DNA of 64,000 bases from positions 186,001 through 250,000 of the forward strand of contig JAEZJF010000013.1 of NCBI GenBank assembly GCA_023415825.1, written 5' to 3'. Positions 1 through 8,356 of this stretch are shown here, piece after piece. Position 1 is the stretch's first letter. Every line of letters starts with the position of its first letter. Made by a program: the position numbers and the translations under genes. A model generated the notes under the pieces. That model searched no databases, had not been told where the DNA came from, and saw only the letters and a list, made by a program, of their open reading frames with translations. Origin of the DNA: Bacillota bacterium. Lineage in GTDB: Bacteria > Bacillota > Clostridia > DSM-8532.

Positions 1-390
1 TAGATTGCCCCGCATACGCGATACAAATCTTGACTACGATGAGGGAGTGAACCTGCCATGCGGTACCGCTTCTATGGTGCTGTGGACAGTGTAGCCTGCC
101 TTGCGTGCGGTTGGAGGGATAACGGATCACGTGTTTATGTGCTGGCCGGTACATAAGCAATATTGCCGTTTGAAACCAACAGTGCAAAAGAGGCTAGAAG
201 AAGGTAAGGCTCAAGGGGAAAACCCCTAGGCTGTGATTGTGAGGCAATCCGGGGATTGCAGTGTGGACTAAGTGGTGATCAGGCTCTGAAGGGGGTAACC
301 TCTCAGCGCAAGCTTTAAAGGGTAACCGCCGGAACGGTGACGTTTCGGTAGCATACGGGGAAAACCTGCCTGACCTAAGACGCAAAATTT
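1..390 (+). ncRNA. ole: OLE RNA (ornate large extremophilic RNA), 3' part, 5' end outside window
   Basis: No long plus-strand reading frame is present and the stretch is dense in short complementary arms, for example GGGGAAAACCCC near 218-229 and GTAACCGCCGGAACGGTGAC near 322-341. The gene directly downstream encodes a four-helix membrane protein of OapA type and the next is dxs, the classical setting of OLE RNA in Firmicutes. OLE RNAs are about 600 nt, so roughly the last 60 percent would be in this window. In studied species OLE forms a membrane ribonucleoprotein with OapA and is linked to stress tolerance and Mg2+ homeostasis. The 3' boundary near 383-390 is an estimate. Identification rests on context plus remembered consensus; no covariance search was run. 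Confidence 0.82.
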
Positions 391-488
391 ACTCGGGTTG
401 TTGCCATCCTTTTGCTTTTTACAGTGGTCATATCCATTTTTACGGATTTTACCCCAAATGACCTACATATAGGGAAAGTAGGATCGCC

Positions 489-1142
489 TTGGAACAGGAC
501 AAATCAGAAAAGAAGTATTTTAAGCTTCTGGACAGGTATAGAGAATCATCCAAAGAAAGCATTCCGGTAAAAAAAGGCTCGGGAATAGAGAAAAAGCATA
601 TTCTTTGGGGTCTTTTTATTACTTTTATCTCATTTACTTTATCGATCTTGATTCTTTTCGCATCTACAAGCATCTTTCGGGCTATATCTCCCCAGTTTGC
701 CTTTATTGTGGTATTGGTTATCATATTGGTTGGTGTCATTTTTGACGTTATTGGAATGGCTGTGACAGCCGCTGACGAGACTCCATTTCATTCCATGGCG
801 TCTAAAAGGCTTCGGGGAGCTAAACAATCCATTATGCTTCTTAGAAATTCTCCCCGGGTATCCAGCTTTTGCAATGACGTTGTAGGGGATATCTGCAGTG
901 TTGTAAGCGGTGCTGCCGGAACAGCCATTGTTTACCGCGTTTTTTCCCGGAGCGAGCAGGTATCGTTTATCGAAGTTATTGCAGGAGCATTTATTGCTGC
1001 ATTGACGGTCGGGGGAAAAGGATTCGCAAAAAATATCGGGATTAATAACGCAAACTATATCGTATATAAAGTTGGTCGCATTCTTTCCTTTTTTTCTTAC
1101 AGCAAGTCCAAGAAAAAAAGTAAAGGGCATAAGAGCAATTGA
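489..1142 (+). CDS. oapA: OLE-associated membrane protein OapA
   Basis: A 217-residue protein with a basic cytoplasmic N-terminus and four predicted membrane helices (about residues 36-60, 70-95, 123-150 and 158-182), ending in a very Lys-rich tail. OapA is the integral membrane protein that binds OLE RNA, and its gene normally lies between ole and dxs, as here. The stretch FDVIGMAVTAADETPFHSMA after helix 2 is the kind of conserved acidic/polar segment seen in this family. The start is TTG at 489 behind a weak AGGA; no ATG fits. dxs follows after 18 bases, so the two are probably co-transcribed with the RNA. A generic four-helix membrane protein is the alternative, but position argues strongly for OapA. 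Confidence 0.85.
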   Translation: MEQDKSEKKYFKLLDRYRESSKESIPVKKGSGIEKKHILWGLFITFISFTLSILILFASTSIFRAISPQFAFIVVLVIILVGVIFDVIGMAVTAADETPFHSMASKRLRGAKQSIMLLRNSPRVSSFCNDVVGDICSVVSGAAGTAIVYRVFSRSEQVSFIEVIAGAFIAALTVGGKGFAKNIGINNANYIVYKVGRILSFFSYSKSKKKSKGHKSN

Positions 1143-1160
1143 TTTGAGGTGACCTTTTAG

Positions 1161-3059
1161 TTGAGTGAAAACATAAATACGCCTTTTGTTTATCTTGATC
1201 GCATGAATAACCCCAATGACTTGAAAGGCTTGAATCATAAAGAATTAGAATGCCTGGCTGATGAAATCAGAGGGTTTTTATTAGAATCCGTTTCCAAAAC
1301 AGGAGGGCATATCGCCTCCAACCTTGGCGTGGTGGAATTGACCATTGCACTTCATAAGGTTCTAAACACGCCCATGGATAAAATTATCTGGGACGTTGGT
1401 CATCAGACTTATGTCCATAAGATACTGACAGGTCGAAAAGAATCCTTTGGTACCTTACGGAAGCACCATGGGCTTTCGGGTTTTCCAAAAACACAGGAAA
1501 GCCCTTATGACACATTTAACACAGGCCACAGCAGCACTTCCATCTCTGCAGCGTTGGGAATGGCCAGAGCGCGGGATCTAAAAGGTGAAGCCTATACCGT
1601 AGCAGCTGTCATCGGCGATGGGGCGCTCTCGGGGGGGATGGCTCTTGAAGCGCTCAACGATGCGGGTATGGCAAGAAACAATCTGCTTATTGTTCTTAAT
1701 GATAATGGCATGTCCATAGCACCCAATGTGGGAGGCCTTTCCAGATACTTGAGCAAAATTCGGGTACGCCCTTTTTATTATAAGACCCGTGAATCCATGC
1801 AGGCCTTTATCGATTCCCTGCCAAGGTCGGGGATAAGGCTCAGAAAATTTGTGCACAAGCTCAAAGCTGCCATGAAAAGCATGTTTGTACCGGCCATGTT
1901 TTTTGAGGATTTGGGCTTCCGATATTTTGGCCCCATAGACGGTCATAACATTCGGGAGATGGTATCGGTCTTTGAACAGGCAAAAACCATGAGAGGCCCT
2001 GTGCTGGTGCATGTCACAACGCTTAAGGGCAAGGGCTATAAATTTGCTGAAGAGCAGCCGGCCATGTTTCATGGCATCGCTCCCTTTGAGCTTGAGACAG
2101 GCCAAATTCTAAAGCCGGGCAGCGAGAATTATTCAAGTGTCTTCGGGAAAAAGCTCTGTGAAATGGCACGGAACGATTCTGATATCGTGGCCATCACAGC
2201 GGCCATGACCGACGGGACGGGTCTGTCAGCATTCAGGGATACCTATCCAAAGCGCTTTTTCGATGTGGGAATTGCCGAGCAGCATGCGGTAACCCTGGCG
2301 GCCGGCCTTGCCATGGGGGGTGTAAAGCCTGTCGTGGCCATTTATTCCACCTTCCTCCAGCGCGCCTATGACCAAATTTTGCATGATGTTGCGCTGCAAA
2401 ATCTGAAGGTGGTATTCGCCATTGACCGTGCTGGTGTGGTGGGAGATGACGGGGAGACCCACCAGGGCATATATGATGTCTCCTTTTTGTATACCATTCC
2501 CTATTTAGCCATACTGTCGCCTGCTTCCCCCAATGAGCTTAAGGCTATGATGGATTATGCACTTTCTCAGCACCACGGGCCCATTGCGGTCCGCTATCCC
2601 AGGGGCTCGGGTTCAGAATTTCCTGGCTCGGAGCAGGCACTTACCTATGGAAAGGGCGTCATCTTGAAGGAAGGTAAGGATTTGACGCTCATTGGCGTAG
2701 GATCCATGGTTGCTGTTACTCTTGAGGTTGCCCAGCTTCTTGAAAAAGAAGGTGTTTCCTGTAAGGTTATAAATCCCAGGTTCTTACGGCCTGTGGACGA
2801 CGAGCTGATATTGGCCTGCGCAAAAGAAAATGGACGGGTCGTAGTTGTACAGGATGTTATACAAAAGGGCGGATTTGGCTCTTATGTGACAGAGCTTGTG
2901 AATTGCAGCGGGTTTCATGCCAGTACCCTTATTCTGGGGCTTCCCGACAGAGGGATTGAGCATGGAGAAAGAAGCTTAATTTATAAAGAATACGGTTTGG
3001 ACGCTCAGGGAATAAAACTAAGTGTGTTGAATTACTACAGGAATAATGAGTGCACCTAA
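1161..3059 (+). CDS. dxs: 1-deoxy-D-xylulose-5-phosphate synthase
   Basis: The 632-residue protein condenses pyruvate and glyceraldehyde 3-phosphate to DXP with thiamine diphosphate, the first step of the MEP isoprenoid pathway, in the cytoplasm. Visible are the N-terminal THDP-binding GDGALSGG with the downstream NDN, the early family motif HQTYVHKILTGR, a PIDGHN segment, the central pyrimidine-binding domain with DVGIAEQHAV, and the C-terminal transketolase domain. Length is normal for the family. Translation probably starts at TTG 1161, behind GAGGTGACC. It sits 18 bases after oapA. Isoprenoid genes next to OLE/OapA are the known arrangement. Confidence 0.97.
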   Translation: MSENINTPFVYLDRMNNPNDLKGLNHKELECLADEIRGFLLESVSKTGGHIASNLGVVELTIALHKVLNTPMDKIIWDVGHQTYVHKILTGRKESFGTLRKHHGLSGFPKTQESPYDTFNTGHSSTSISAALGMARARDLKGEAYTVAAVIGDGALSGGMALEALNDAGMARNNLLIVLNDNGMSIAPNVGGLSRYLSKIRVRPFYYKTRESMQAFIDSLPRSGIRLRKFVHKLKAAMKSMFVPAMFFEDLGFRYFGPIDGHNIREMVSVFEQAKTMRGPVLVHVTTLKGKGYKFAEEQPAMFHGIAPFELETGQILKPGSENYSSVFGKKLCEMARNDSDIVAITAAMTDGTGLSAFRDTYPKRFFDVGIAEQHAVTLAAGLAMGGVKPVVAIYSTFLQRAYDQILHDVALQNLKVVFAIDRAGVVGDDGETHQGIYDVSFLYTIPYLAILSPASPNELKAMMDYALSQHHGPIAVRYPRGSGSEFPGSEQALTYGKGVILKEGKDLTLIGVGSMVAVTLEVAQLLEKEGVSCKVINPRFLRPVDDELILACAKENGRVVVVQDVIQKGGFGSYVTELVNCSGFHASTLILGLPDRGIEHGERSLIYKEYGLDAQGIKLSVLNYYRNNECT

Positions 3060-3098
3060 GAGGGACTGTCCTTTGGAGTGTGCTTTAATGAGGATGTT

Positions 3099-3914
3099 AT
3101 GGCTAAGGAGAGACTGGATGTTCTGCTATTTTCAAAAGGGTTGTTCGAAAGCCGTGAAAAGGCCAGAGGTGCCATTACGGCGGGTATGGTCTTTGTTAAC
3201 GGCGAACGTTCAGATAAGCCCGGAGCTTCTTATGATCCGGATTGCAAAATAGAAATCAGAGGTAACCCTATACCCTATGTAAGCCGTGGTGGCCTTAAGC
3301 TTGAAAAGGCCATTCAAATTTTTAATATCAATCTTGAGGGCTGCACCTGTGTGGATGTGGGAGCTTCAACCGGCGGATTCACTGATGTGATGCTCCAAAA
3401 TGGAGCTGAAAAGGTTTATGCAGTGGATGTGGGCTATGGGCAACTGGCCTGGGAGTTAAGGAATGACCCCCGGGTGATATGCATGGAGCGCACTAATTTC
3501 CGGTATGTTACACCAGAACAAATCAAAGATCCTCTGGATTTCGGTTCGGCCGATGTTTCCTTTATCTCTCTCAAGCTTATTCTTCCACCTCTTAAAGCCT
3601 TGCTAAAGCCCGGCGGAAGGGTGGTCTGCCTTATAAAACCTCAGTTTGAGGCCGGAAGAGAAAAGGTGGGCAAAAAAGGTGTTGTGAGAGACCCGAAGGT
3701 CCATGAAGAGGTTGTTGATACCATCATAAACATGGCAACAGGCAATGGCTTTTCCATAGAAGGCCTCTCCTTCTCACCCATTACCGGCCCAGAGGGAAAT
3801 ATTGAATATTTGCTATATCTTGTAAAGGGCTCTGCTGAAAACAAGGTTGAAATTATGATTTCAGATATTGTTAAGGAAGCACATGCCAGCCTAGGTCTTT
3901 CTTCATCAAAGTAA
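3099..3914 (+). CDS. tlyA: TlyA-family rRNA 2'-O-methyltransferase (S4 + FtsJ domains)
   Basis: A 271-residue protein starting MAKERLDVLLFSKGL. An N-terminal S4 RNA-binding domain (about 1-65) is followed by a Rossmann FtsJ methyltransferase domain with the SAM motif DVGASTGGFTDVML and a conserved KPQFEAGR. Family members 2'-O-methylate rRNA (16S C1409 and 23S C1920 in mycobacteria). The reading frame can open at GTG 3078, but ATG 3099 with GAGGA just upstream gives the family N-terminus. tlyA next to dxs is typical of Firmicutes. The usual followers nadK, argR and recN are not here; the locus ends in two palindromic repeats. Confidence 0.93.
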   Translation: MAKERLDVLLFSKGLFESREKARGAITAGMVFVNGERSDKPGASYDPDCKIEIRGNPIPYVSRGGLKLEKAIQIFNINLEGCTCVDVGASTGGFTDVMLQNGAEKVYAVDVGYGQLAWELRNDPRVICMERTNFRYVTPEQIKDPLDFGSADVSFISLKLILPPLKALLKPGGRVVCLIKPQFEAGREKVGKKGVVRDPKVHEEVVDTIINMATGNGFSIEGLSFSPITGPEGNIEYLLYLVKGSAENKVEIMISDIVKEAHASLGLSSSK

Positions 3915-3956
3915 GATTTAGTTTTAGGATACATTAGCATGTGCTTTTGTGCAGCA

Positions 3957-4072
3957 TTAATACGAAGTATCAATAACTCGGGACCCGTTCGAAATCTTTG
4001 ATTTCTCTTATGGGTCGAGGCTTGCTGTTCGTTCCTTTCGGTACGAACTCTGGTAACGGGTGAGGTTATTAA
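3957..4072 (+). repeat. Structured palindromic repeat, copy A (long form)
   Basis: It begins TTAATACGAAGTATCAATAAC and ends GGTAACGGGTGAGGTTATT. The ends are imperfect inverted repeats (AATAACTCGGGACCCGTT against AATAACCTCACCCGTT after reverse complementing). Inside are a GAAATC-TTT-GATTTC hairpin flanked by GACCC/GGGTC and a variable hairpin GTTCGT/ACGAAC. Copies B to F of the same family occur elsewhere in the window. Confidence 0.85.
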
Positions 4073-4138
4073 TACGAAGTATCAATAACTCGGGACCCGT
4101 TCGAAATCTTTGATTTCGGTAACGGGTGAGGTTATTAT
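4070..4138 (+). repeat. Structured palindromic repeat, copy B (short form, tandem with A)
   Basis: Short form lacking the variable hairpin arm. It repeats the TTAATACGAAGTATC edge, the GAAATC/GATTTC hairpin and the GGTAACGGGTGAGGTTATT end of copy A. Copies A and B share the joining TTAATA. The TAA stop codon of the minus-strand transglutaminase-like gene lies in its right edge. Confidence 0.85.
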
Positions 4139-4743
4139 ATTTTTGAAGGTAAAAGATTTCTTAATTCATCCACGTTTTCCGATGCATTCAATGCTTTAAT
4201 GACTCTTCTACTGGGTGACAGGTAGACGGTAAAATCATCATGTTCACCCAGACTCTTATTGACGATGAGTTCCGGTGATTCCCGAAGGGGATCAAAACGC
4301 CACTGCCCTTCATCTCCATGCTTACTGGCGTCAAGACGTATCCATTGACTTAATTCCTGGATATAAACAGCATTGAAGCCGTGTACCACAAGCTGTTCCA
4401 GTTCAAGATCAAAGCGGATCTGATAGCACAGCCCCGCCGGTATATCTGAGGCTCTCATGAGCGCTGCCAGAAGATGTGCTTTGGCATAGCAGATGCCGTG
4501 TCCTTTATCCATTACCTCGGAAGCTTTTTTAGTGACACTGGTTGCGTTAATTTGAAATGAATGAAAGATATGGTCTCTTACAAAATCAAAGATGGCCCTG
4601 GATTTTGCGATATTGTCCTTAAGACCGTATGTAAGCTGTTCCGCAGCCTCTTTTACCAATGGATGATCATAGTCGATCATATCACTACATTCGAGATAAT
4701 CATTGACATCGGGCCTTTCAGGCTTAGGGTCAGGCATTTTCAA
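4135..4743 (-). CDS. Transglutaminase-like cysteine protease-fold protein
   Basis: About 202 residues with a transglutaminase-core domain. The Cys is in GHGICYAKAHLLAAL, the His in VVHGFNAVY and the Asp in WIRLDASKHG, in the usual Cys-His-Asp order. Such bacterial proteins are cytoplasmic or exported peptidase-like enzymes of mostly unknown substrate; no signal peptide is visible here. The start is uncertain. AAAGGAG abuts a TTG at 4749, is 6 bases from TTG 4743 (chosen) and 12 from ATG 4737. The stop codon falls in repeat copy B, so the last residues may be set by the repeat insertion. It is convergent with tlyA and stands alone. Confidence 0.85.
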   Translation of the reverse strand: MKMPDPKPERPDVNDYLECSDMIDYDHPLVKEAAEQLTYGLKDNIAKSRAIFDFVRDHIFHSFQINATSVTKKASEVMDKGHGICYAKAHLLAALMRASDIPAGLCYQIRFDLELEQLVVHGFNAVYIQELSQWIRLDASKHGDEGQWRFDPLRESPELIVNKSLGEHDDFTVYLSPSRRVIKALNASENVDELRNLLPSKI

Positions 4744-4903
4744 TCTCAACTCCTTTAAAAGTTTCTTTGTTTAAGTATGATGCACATTTGCCTATTAAGA
4801 TTAGTTTACTAAGCATCATATTAGTATGCTATCATTGTTCTTTTCATGATGCAAGACCGGTTCTTTAATGCCAATCTCTTACATAGATCGTTTAAATAGT
4901 GAT

Positions 4904-4987
4904 ATAATAACCTCACCCGTTACCAGAGGTACGTTTCTGTGGAAACGTACCACAAGCCTCGACCCATAAGAGAAATCAAAGATTTCA
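4904..4987 (-). repeat. Structured palindromic repeat, copy C (long form, one end decayed)
   Basis: Reverse orientation to copy A. It opens TATAATAACCTCACCCGTT on the plus strand and carries the variable hairpin as GGTACGTTTC-TGTG-GAAACGTACC, then AAGCCTCGACCCATAAGAG and the GAAATC/GATTTC stem, after which similarity stops. It lies between the divergent transglutaminase-like gene and lepB. Confidence 0.85.
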
Positions 4988-5017
4988 TACGATGATCGAA
5001 GGCATTGAATCATTTCA

Positions 5018-5026
5018 TGATATAAT
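5018..5026 (+). promoter_or_regulatory. Possible extended -10 promoter for lepB
   Basis: TGATATAAT is an extended -10 element about 40 bases before the lepB start. No good -35 is visible. Confidence 0.4.
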
Positions 5027-5066
5027 GTGAACATATAACCCTCAACATTGAAAGGTGGTCTTGTAT

Positions 5067-5672
5067 TTGTCGAGTAAAATTAAAATAATGAAGGAAATAA
5101 TGGGCTGGCTTCTTGCCCTTTTAATCCCGTTACTCATTGTATTCACATTAAACATGAAGGTATTCGCCATTTCCGGGGTTGACCAGACCTCCATGCATAA
5201 TACGCTTTTTGAAGGTGACGTTGTCTATTTTAACCGCTTGGCAGATAAGGTAGATGAATTGAAACGTGAAGATATTATCCTCTTTTTGACAAACGGAAGG
5301 GAAAAGCAGGGTTTTTGGGATGAGGTCAACATCAAATTAATCGATTTCACTGATAAATTCCGTAAAGATCGGATCAATGAGCGCTATGTCAAGCGCATTA
5401 TTGGTATGCCCGGAGATGTTATAGAAATTACACCCGAAGGCGATGTATATATTAATGGGGAAAAGGAGAATAAGGCTTATGTGGTGGGTAAAACCCCTCC
5501 CAGAGAGCTTTCATATCCTGTAAAAGTGCCTGAGAACCAATTCTTCGTCATGGGTGACAACCGCGAAGTATCAGAGGATAGCCGTACTTTTGGATGCATC
5601 AGTATTCGCTCCTTGGAGGGCAAAGCCTCAATGATACTATGGCCGCCTTCAAAAGTAGGCACTATTCATTAA
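5067..5672 (+). CDS. lepB: Signal peptidase I
   Basis: A type I signal peptidase of about 201 residues that cleaves Sec/Tat signal peptides on the outer face of the membrane. One N-terminal membrane helix (IMGWLLALLIPLLIVFTL) is followed by the catalytic Ser in QTSMHNTLFEGD, the catalytic Lys in RYVKRIIGMPGD and the box VMGDNREVSEDSRTFG. Length is normal for a Gram-positive enzyme. The frame opens at GTG 5055, but AAAGGTGG at 5051-5058 overlaps that codon. TTG 5067, eight bases downstream, is a better start. A CPBP protease follows after 64 bases. Confidence 0.93.
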   Translation: MSSKIKIMKEIMGWLLALLIPLLIVFTLNMKVFAISGVDQTSMHNTLFEGDVVYFNRLADKVDELKREDIILFLTNGREKQGFWDEVNIKLIDFTDKFRKDRINERYVKRIIGMPGDVIEITPEGDVYINGEKENKAYVVGKTPPRELSYPVKVPENQFFVMGDNREVSEDSRTFGCISIRSLEGKASMILWPPSKVGTIH

Positions 5673-5736
5673 CGGGGACGCCCTTCGTGACACCCACGCA
5701 AGGTATAGCACTATTAGACAATATGAGGATGAATAT

Positions 5737-6768
5737 ATGGAACCAGAAATTATTGAAGGTCAAAAAAAACTTCCGGTGCCCCTGGATTCGGGTATACTCT
5801 ATACGCTCGTGGCGCTTTACTATGTCTATGTTTCCCAAGTTATCATCAGATTTGAGTTTAATGATGTAGCCAATCTTCTGCTGTCTCAAATCCTGTTCTT
5901 TGCTGTTCCGCCACTGTTTCTGGCACTCATTAGGCGATATAACATTAAAGAGACCTTTAGACTGAAAGCACCCAGACCTCTGGAGGCTCTGATCATGCTG
6001 GTCATAAGTCCTGTCATGGTCATATCGGGCTTCTGCGCCGGAATCATAGCTTTGCTGGGGATCAAGACCATCTTCGGAAGGGTCTACCTTGCAGGGGAAG
6101 TGGCGGATTACATGTCCCGGGGCGTTGTCGTCTCATTGCTCTTAGTTGCTGTTCTTCCTGCTGTCTGTGAAGAAATCCTCTTTCGAGGAATGATTCAGAG
6201 AGGCTTGGAAAGATTGGGAGCAGGATGGGCTGTTTTTTTGAGCGGTCTTCTGTTTGGCCTGTTTCACTTTGATTTCCAACGGCTGGCTGCCCAAACCCTT
6301 ATAGGATTTATTGCCGCCTATTCGGTCTATCGAACCGGCTCGATTTTTAACGGAATGATCCTTCATTTTATGAATAACGGTCTTTTGACACTCCTGGCCA
6401 ATTATTCGGTAAAAGGTGCTGGAGGAGCGGGTACACAAATTGTGACAGATCCTTTCTCGACGCCGGAATTTCTTGGGCTGGCTCAACAATACAATATGAC
6501 CCTTGATCAGCTCCTTGGCATTATGGCTGCGGTATTTGCGGTTATTTTAGCGGCCGGTCTTCTGGTGATTTTTGGCCTTCTTCTTACACTAAGGACCATT
6601 ACCCAGAAAACGGTTGAAGTGCCTGTCAAAATCAAGGGAAGCGCCAGGGGCCTTCTGGCAGGAATACCCGGACTATGCCTTATAGCCATTGTTTATGTCT
6701 CTCTGGGTCTGATGCTTCTCAATAACGACCTGGGACGCCAGATCTTGGTTATTATCGGCATAGGATGA
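5737..6768 (+). CDS. CPBP-family (CAAX/Abi-type) intramembrane metalloprotease
   Basis: A 343-residue polytopic protein with about eight to nine hydrophobic segments. The three family motifs are present: the EExxxR of AVCEEILFRGMIQRG, FGLFHFD, and HFMNNG. These form the metal-binding intramembrane active site of the CPBP/Rce1 family, whose bacterial members process or protect against peptides, often with unknown substrate. TGAGGA lies a few bases before ATG 5737. It follows lepB closely, so two membrane proteases may share a transcript. The long C-terminal hydrophobic extension after the last motif is typical of Clostridial versions. Confidence 0.9.
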   Translation: MEPEIIEGQKKLPVPLDSGILYTLVALYYVYVSQVIIRFEFNDVANLLLSQILFFAVPPLFLALIRRYNIKETFRLKAPRPLEALIMLVISPVMVISGFCAGIIALLGIKTIFGRVYLAGEVADYMSRGVVVSLLLVAVLPAVCEEILFRGMIQRGLERLGAGWAVFLSGLLFGLFHFDFQRLAAQTLIGFIAAYSVYRTGSIFNGMILHFMNNGLLTLLANYSVKGAGGAGTQIVTDPFSTPEFLGLAQQYNMTLDQLLGIMAAVFAVILAAGLLVIFGLLLTLRTITQKTVEVPVKIKGSARGLLAGIPGLCLIAIVYVSLGLMLLNNDLGRQILVIIGIG

Positions 6769-6802
6769 CAGGGTGTAGTAATGTTTTACTATGGCTATAA
6801 TA

Positions 6803-6863
6803 AATCACAATATGATTATAATCCAGAAAGTTACAGAGTGACTTTCTGATGCAATCACAATAT
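6803..6863. repeat. 11-bp direct repeats around a small hairpin
   Basis: AATCACAATAT occurs at 6803-6813 and 6853-6863. Between them is the hairpin AGAAAGT/ACTTTCT (6825-6847). They lie just upstream of the methyltransferase gene at 6886. Function unknown; a regulator site or weak terminator is possible. Confidence 0.45.
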
Positions 6864-6885
6864 TGCTTTTATAAAAGAGAGGTTT

Positions 6886-7755
6886 ATGGCACACATGATT
6901 GCTGCTGATCGATGGAACGAATACAAGCTTTTGGATGCAGGCGACGGAGAAAAAGTAGAAAGCTGGAATGGTATCATATTAAGAAGACCCGATCCTCAAG
7001 CCATTTGGCCCTGGACCAAACCAGGGGTTTTAGAAAGCGTGCATGCTCACTACCACAGAAGTAAGGCTGGTGGTGGTGAATGGGAATATAAAAAGAAAAT
7101 CCCTTCAAGCTGGAACCTGAACTACAAGAATCTGACTTTTAAAATTGAACCCACAGGCTTTAAGCATACGGGACTTTTTCCAGAACAGGCTGTAAATTGG
7201 GACTGGATGACTGAAAGAATCATTGAGGCTCATCGTCCTGTTTCAGTGCTCAATCTATTTGCCTATACAGGTGGTGCAACCTGTGCCTGTTTAGCTGCCG
7301 GGGCTTCCGTCTGCCATGTGGATGCCTCCAAGGGCATGGTCTCATGGGCCAGAGAAAATGTTGCTCTATCCCATCTTTCTGATAAATCTGTAAGGTTTAT
7401 CGTGGATGACTGCTTAAAGTTTGTTCAGAGGGAAATCCGAAGGGGCCGTTTTTATGACGCTGTTATCATGGATCCGCCATCCTATGGGAGAGGTCCTAAT
7501 GGTGAGCTTTGGAAGCTGGAAGATGAACTTTTTACATTGGTAAACACCTTAAAGGATGTCATGAGTGAGAATCCTGTTTTCTTTTTGCTTAATTCTTATA
7601 CTACGGGATTTTCACCCCAGGTTTCAGCCAATATGCTGGACCTTGGCTTAAGGGCAAAGTATGGCGGCAGGGTATCCTGTGGTGAGGTAGGTCTGCCTGT
7701 GACTGACTCCTCCATTATTCTCCCTTGCGGAACCTATGCCCGGTGGGAAAAATGA
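6886..7755 (+). CDS. Class I SAM-dependent methyltransferase (RlmI/RlmK-like)
   Basis: A 289-residue methyltransferase with the SAM-binding strand VLNLFAYTGGATCACLAAGA and the catalytic DPPSYGRG, as in Methyltrans_SAM proteins that modify 23S rRNA. The N-terminal part contains PEQAVNWDWM, also typical of the RlmI/RlmK group. It lacks the N-terminal PUA domain of full-length RlmI, which runs to about 390 residues, so the RNA target cannot be inferred. The start is ATG 6886 with AGAGGT upstream. The gene is flanked by the direct-repeat/hairpin element on one side and repeat copy D on the other, so it is probably monocistronic. Confidence 0.85.
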   Translation: MAHMIAADRWNEYKLLDAGDGEKVESWNGIILRRPDPQAIWPWTKPGVLESVHAHYHRSKAGGGEWEYKKKIPSSWNLNYKNLTFKIEPTGFKHTGLFPEQAVNWDWMTERIIEAHRPVSVLNLFAYTGGATCACLAAGASVCHVDASKGMVSWARENVALSHLSDKSVRFIVDDCLKFVQREIRRGRFYDAVIMDPPSYGRGPNGELWKLEDELFTLVNTLKDVMSENPVFFLLNSYTTGFSPQVSANMLDLGLRAKYGGRVSCGEVGLPVTDSSIILPCGTYARWEK

Positions 7756-7803
7756 CGGACCGAAATATTATGACAGATGTGGTTTGACAGTATATTTTCA
7801 TGT

Positions 7804-7889
7804 TATAATAACCTCACCCGTTACCGAAATCAAAGATTTCGAACGCCTAAAGGTGACAGGTAACCTAGAACATTGTTACTTCGTAATAA
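7804..7889 (-). repeat. Structured palindromic repeat, copy D
   Basis: Reads TATAATAACCTCACCCGTT, then GAAATC-AAA-GATTTC, then GAACGCCTAAAGGTGACAGG, and ends GTTACTTCGTAATAAT. It forms a subfamily with copy E, which has the extra CGCCTAAAGGTGACAGG arm. A TTGACA at 7784-7789 lies 14 bases before the TATAAT at its edge, so transcription towards rsfS could begin here, although the spacing is short. Confidence 0.82.
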
Positions 7890-7957
7890 TGACTGACATA
7901 TAAGAATTATCGTGAACTGCTTTCTCATTAATGATTCGTACATATCCGACGGATTAA

Positions 7958-8341
7958 ATGGAAAGAAAGGAACTAAGAAAGAGAATGAACAATACTCAAC
8001 CTATTTTTGATACTGTTATTGATGCCTTGGACGATAAAAAAGCAAAAAACATAAAAGCCATTGATATTCATGATCTCACTACCATTGCACATTATTTTGT
8101 CATGGCCAGCGGTACATCGGTTACTCATATAAAAGCTTTAGCCGATAATGTTGAAGAAAAGCTTTCTGAAAAAGGCATTAAGCCATTGCATGTAGAAGGT
8201 TATAACAGCGCACGCTGGATTCTTATTGATTACAGCGATGTGGTGATTCATATTTTTCACGAGGAAGACAGGGAATATTACGGCCTTGAGAGATTATGGC
8301 AGGACGGAAAACAGCTTGATCTCAAGACTGACAATGTATAA
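7958..8341 (+). CDS. rsfS: Ribosomal silencing factor RsfS
   Basis: A 127-residue protein of the RsfS/Iojap family, which binds ribosomal protein L14 and blocks 50S-30S joining under nutrient limitation. The family core is plain: KNIKAIDIHDLTTIAHYFVM, HVEGYNSARWILIDY, and FHEEDREYYGLERLW at the C-terminus. Two ATG codons are possible, 7958 and 7985; the second (MNNTQPIFD) gives the more usual length of 118 residues. It is 15 bases upstream of leuS, a common neighbour in Clostridia. Confidence 0.95.
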   Translation: MERKELRKRMNNTQPIFDTVIDALDDKKAKNIKAIDIHDLTTIAHYFVMASGTSVTHIKALADNVEEKLSEKGIKPLHVEGYNSARWILIDYSDVVIHIFHEEDREYYGLERLWQDGKQLDLKTDNV

Positions 8342-8356
8342 TGTGGAGGTTATCCT

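Noticed and set aside
3046..3252. Alternative plus-strand frame at the dxs-tlyA junction
   Set aside because: It overlaps tlyA in another frame and has no recognisable protein sequence.
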